Translations under genes and position numbers: made by a program | Shown: one piece after another, positions 39,466-41,074 of the stretch | How the letters are laid out: each line of letters begins with the position of its first letter | Numbering within the stretch: position 1 is the stretch's first letter | Source: SIG480 sp045649265 | GTDB taxonomy: Bacteria; Bacillota; Clostridia; Oscillospirales; JAAYXM01 | Length of the DNA: 41,074 nt | Assembly (NCBI GenBank): GCA_045649265.1 | Contig: JAZRPO010000005.1 | Location: 1-41,074, forward strand | Direction of reading: 5' to 3' | Notes under the pieces: model-generated | What the model was told of the DNA's origin: nothing | The model's database searches: none | What the model saw: the letters and a program-made list of their open reading frames with translations, nothing else

Positions 39466-40644
39466 ATGTCACTTTATAAATTTACTTCAGAATCTGTTAC
39501 CGAGGGTCATCCTGATAAGGTTTGCGACCAGATTTCAGATGCTATTCTTGACTCAATCCTTGAAAAAGACAAAAATGCCCGCGTTGCGTGTGAGACGGTT
39601 GTAACAACCGGCATGGCGCTCGTTATGGGAGAAATTTCAACCGAATGTTATATTGATATCCCTGCAACTGTCAGAAAGACGATTGATGAAATCGGCTATA
39701 ACAATCCTCTTATGGGCTTTGATTCAAAAACCTGTGCAGTTCTCTCCTCCATTGACGAGCAATCCGCCGACATAGCTCTCGGAGTTGACAATTCCTTTGA
39801 ATTCAAAGGGACAAGCGCTGATATTGCGGACAAGATAGGCGCAGGTGACCAGGGAATGATGTTTGGCTATGCCTGCAATGAAACTTCTGAATTCATGCCT
39901 GCTCCCATTACATATGCCCACAAGCTTTCGAAGCGCCTTGCAGATGTCAGAAAATCCGGCGAGCTTGATTTTCTCTGCCCTGACGGCAAATCACAAGTTA
40001 CGTTTGAGTATGACGGGAACAAAATAAAGCGCTGTGATGCTATCGTTGTTTCAACACAGCATTTTGACTCAATCTCACTTGACGCACTCCGCGATGCGGT
40101 TAAGAAGCACGTCATCCTCCCTGTTATGCCGGAGGAGTTCATTGACAAAGATACAAAGTTTTTCATCAACCCTACAGGACGCTTCGTAATAGGCGGCCCG
40201 CACGGTGACTCGGGGCTTACCGGCAGAAAAATCATCGTCGATACTTACGGTGGCTTTGCCCGTCACGGTGGTGGCGCTTTCTCGGGAAAGGACCCGACAA
40301 AGGTTGATAGGAGCGCTGCATACATGGCAAGATATATTGCTAAAAACATTGTTGCGGCAGGAATTTCTGAGCGTTGCGAAATTGAGCTTGCTTATGCAAT
40401 CGGCGTTGCAAACCCTGTTTCTGTTTTTGTTGATACATTCGGAACAGGCAAGCTCTCTGACCAAAAAATATCTGAGCTTGTTTTTGAAAACTTTGATATG
40501 CGCCCGCAGAAGATTATTGAGCATTTTGACCTTCGCCGCCCGATTTATAAGCAGACGGCATCTTACGGCCACTTCGGCCGCTCAGACCTTGATTTGCCTT
40601 GGGAAAAGCTCGATAAGGTTGAAATATTGAAAAAGAGCATATAA
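39466..40644 (+). CDS. metK: S-adenosylmethionine synthetase
   Basis: A 392-residue MAT that makes S-adenosylmethionine from methionine and ATP in the cytosol. Motifs: FTSESVTEGHPDKVCDQISDAILD (N-terminus, ATP and Mg), GAGDQGMMFGYA, the FVIGGPHGDSGLTGRKIIVDTYGG block, and HGGGAFSGKDPTKVDRSAAYMARYIAKN, with K and D metal ligands. ATG 39466 is chosen because the conserved N-terminus begins there and TTGGAG precedes it; the frame opens upstream across the promoter. Single gene, closed by a strong terminator. Confidence 0.97.
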   Translation: MSLYKFTSESVTEGHPDKVCDQISDAILDSILEKDKNARVACETVVTTGMALVMGEISTECYIDIPATVRKTIDEIGYNNPLMGFDSKTCAVLSSIDEQSADIALGVDNSFEFKGTSADIADKIGAGDQGMMFGYACNETSEFMPAPITYAHKLSKRLADVRKSGELDFLCPDGKSQVTFEYDGNKIKRCDAIVVSTQHFDSISLDALRDAVKKHVILPVMPEEFIDKDTKFFINPTGRFVIGGPHGDSGLTGRKIIVDTYGGFARHGGGAFSGKDPTKVDRSAAYMARYIAKNIVAAGISERCEIELAYAIGVANPVSVFVDTFGTGKLSDQKISELVFENFDMRPQKIIEHFDLRRPIYKQTASYGHFGRSDLDLPWEKLDKVEILKKSI

Positions 40645-40680
40645 TATTTTCTCAAATCGGATGCAAGGTATAAAAGCTAA

Positions 40681-40719
40681 AAAAGGTCCCCAAAGGTATT
40701 TAACCTTTGGGGACCTTTT
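40681..40719. terminator. Bidirectional terminator between metK and dapF
   Basis: A perfect 17-bp stem (AAAAGGTCCCCAAAGGT and complement) with loop ATTTA and T runs outward on both strands. It ends directly before the dapF stop codon. Confidence 0.9.
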
Positions 40720-41074
40720 TTAATATTCAAATTCACCTTCAAAAACCATTACTGCGCTGCCGGTAAGCGTGAGGCGGTCATCGGTATAATTCACTATCAT
40801 ATCGCCGCCGGTCAGCTTGACCGTTATATCCGCGCCCTTATCGCAATAACCATTTTCCACTGCTGCGACTGCAGCAGCACAAGCACCCGTTCCGCAGGCA
40901 AGAGTTTCTCCGCTGCCACGCTCCCACGTGCGTACACGAAGAGTTGTTCTGTCTATAACCCTTACAAACTCCGTGTTAATTCGCTCAGGGAAAAGCTCGT
41001 TATTCTCAAATCCAGGGCCTATTCTTGCAAGGTCTATGGCATCAATCTCATCTGCAAAAACAACACAATGCGGA
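40720..41074 (-). CDS. dapF: Diaminopimelate epimerase (C-terminal part; 5' end outside window)
   Basis: The minus strand is open from the window edge to TAA 40722-40720, giving 117 residues. It reads PHCVVFADEIDAIDLARIGPGFENN..., then INTEFVRVIDRTTLRVRTWERGSGETLACGTGACAAAVAA, and ends VFEGEFEY. The second catalytic cysteine (in ETLACGTGACA) and the RTWERGSGET substrate loop identify DapF, which converts LL- to meso-diaminopimelate for lysine and peptidoglycan synthesis. The N-terminal half, with the first cysteine, lies beyond the window. Confidence 0.93.
   Translation of the reverse strand, partial: PHCVVFADEIDAIDLARIGPGFENNELFPERINTEFVRVIDRTTLRVRTWERGSGETLACGTGACAAAVAAVENGYCDKGADITVKLTGGDMIVNYTDDRLTLTGSAVMVFEGEFEY

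Overview
The window looks like chromosomal DNA from an anaerobic, probably spore-forming, low-GC Gram-positive bacterium of the class Clostridia. This rests on strong AGGAGG ribosome sites, frequent TTG starts, a YpeB germination protein, a SpoVB/MurJ-like flippase, FemAB-type peptidoglycan enzymes, a TagO/WecA-like transferase and dense anaerobic iron-sulfur genes. No rRNA, tRNA, CRISPR array or prophage was seen. Species is not assigned.

Layout. 1-96: start of a small membrane protein, reading out of the window. 214-3145: an AT-rich island between imperfect 42-43 bp inverted repeats, holding an IS200-like REP-associated transposase, an XRE regulator and four zinc-ribbon proteins, three of them with membrane segments. 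3148-4314: iron-containing alcohol dehydrogenase. 4420-14548: a ten-gene minus-strand operon, in transcription order hdrB-hdrC-hdrA-flxD-flxC-flxB-flxA-frdB-frdA-transporter. 14987-20939: ypeB, a lipoprotein, endonuclease IV, a phosphodiesterase and two tandem FemAB-like genes. 21175-25709: two sugar ABC permeases and a membrane-bound AraC-type regulator. 25871-29181: TagO/WecA, TrpS and a PLP aminotransferase. 29366-32828: a heterodimeric ABC exporter. 32867-35280: SpoVB-like flippase and Rpe. 35577-39288: amino acid permease, nitrilase-family amidase and glutamine synthetase. 39466-40644: MetK. 40720-end: the C-terminal part of DapF.

The main system is the ten-gene operon. It joins a complete FlxABCD-HdrABC set (NADH dehydrogenase plus flavin-bifurcating heterodisulfide reductase modules) to a soluble fumarate reductase pair without a membrane anchor, and ends in a transporter of the family that includes the succinate exporter SucE. 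The simplest reading is a cytosolic complex that takes electrons from NADH, splits them at HdrA, sends the high-potential electron to fumarate and the low-potential electron to ferredoxin, and exports the succinate. A consensus promoter (TTGCAA, 17 bp, TATAAT) sits 140 bp upstream of hdrB, and its -10 box lies inside an 18-bp sequence matching the Rex operator consensus at 11 of 14 fixed positions, which would tie expression to the NADH/NAD+ ratio. The gene calls are strong; the coupling of Flx-Hdr to fumarate is inferred from gene order and cofactor motifs.
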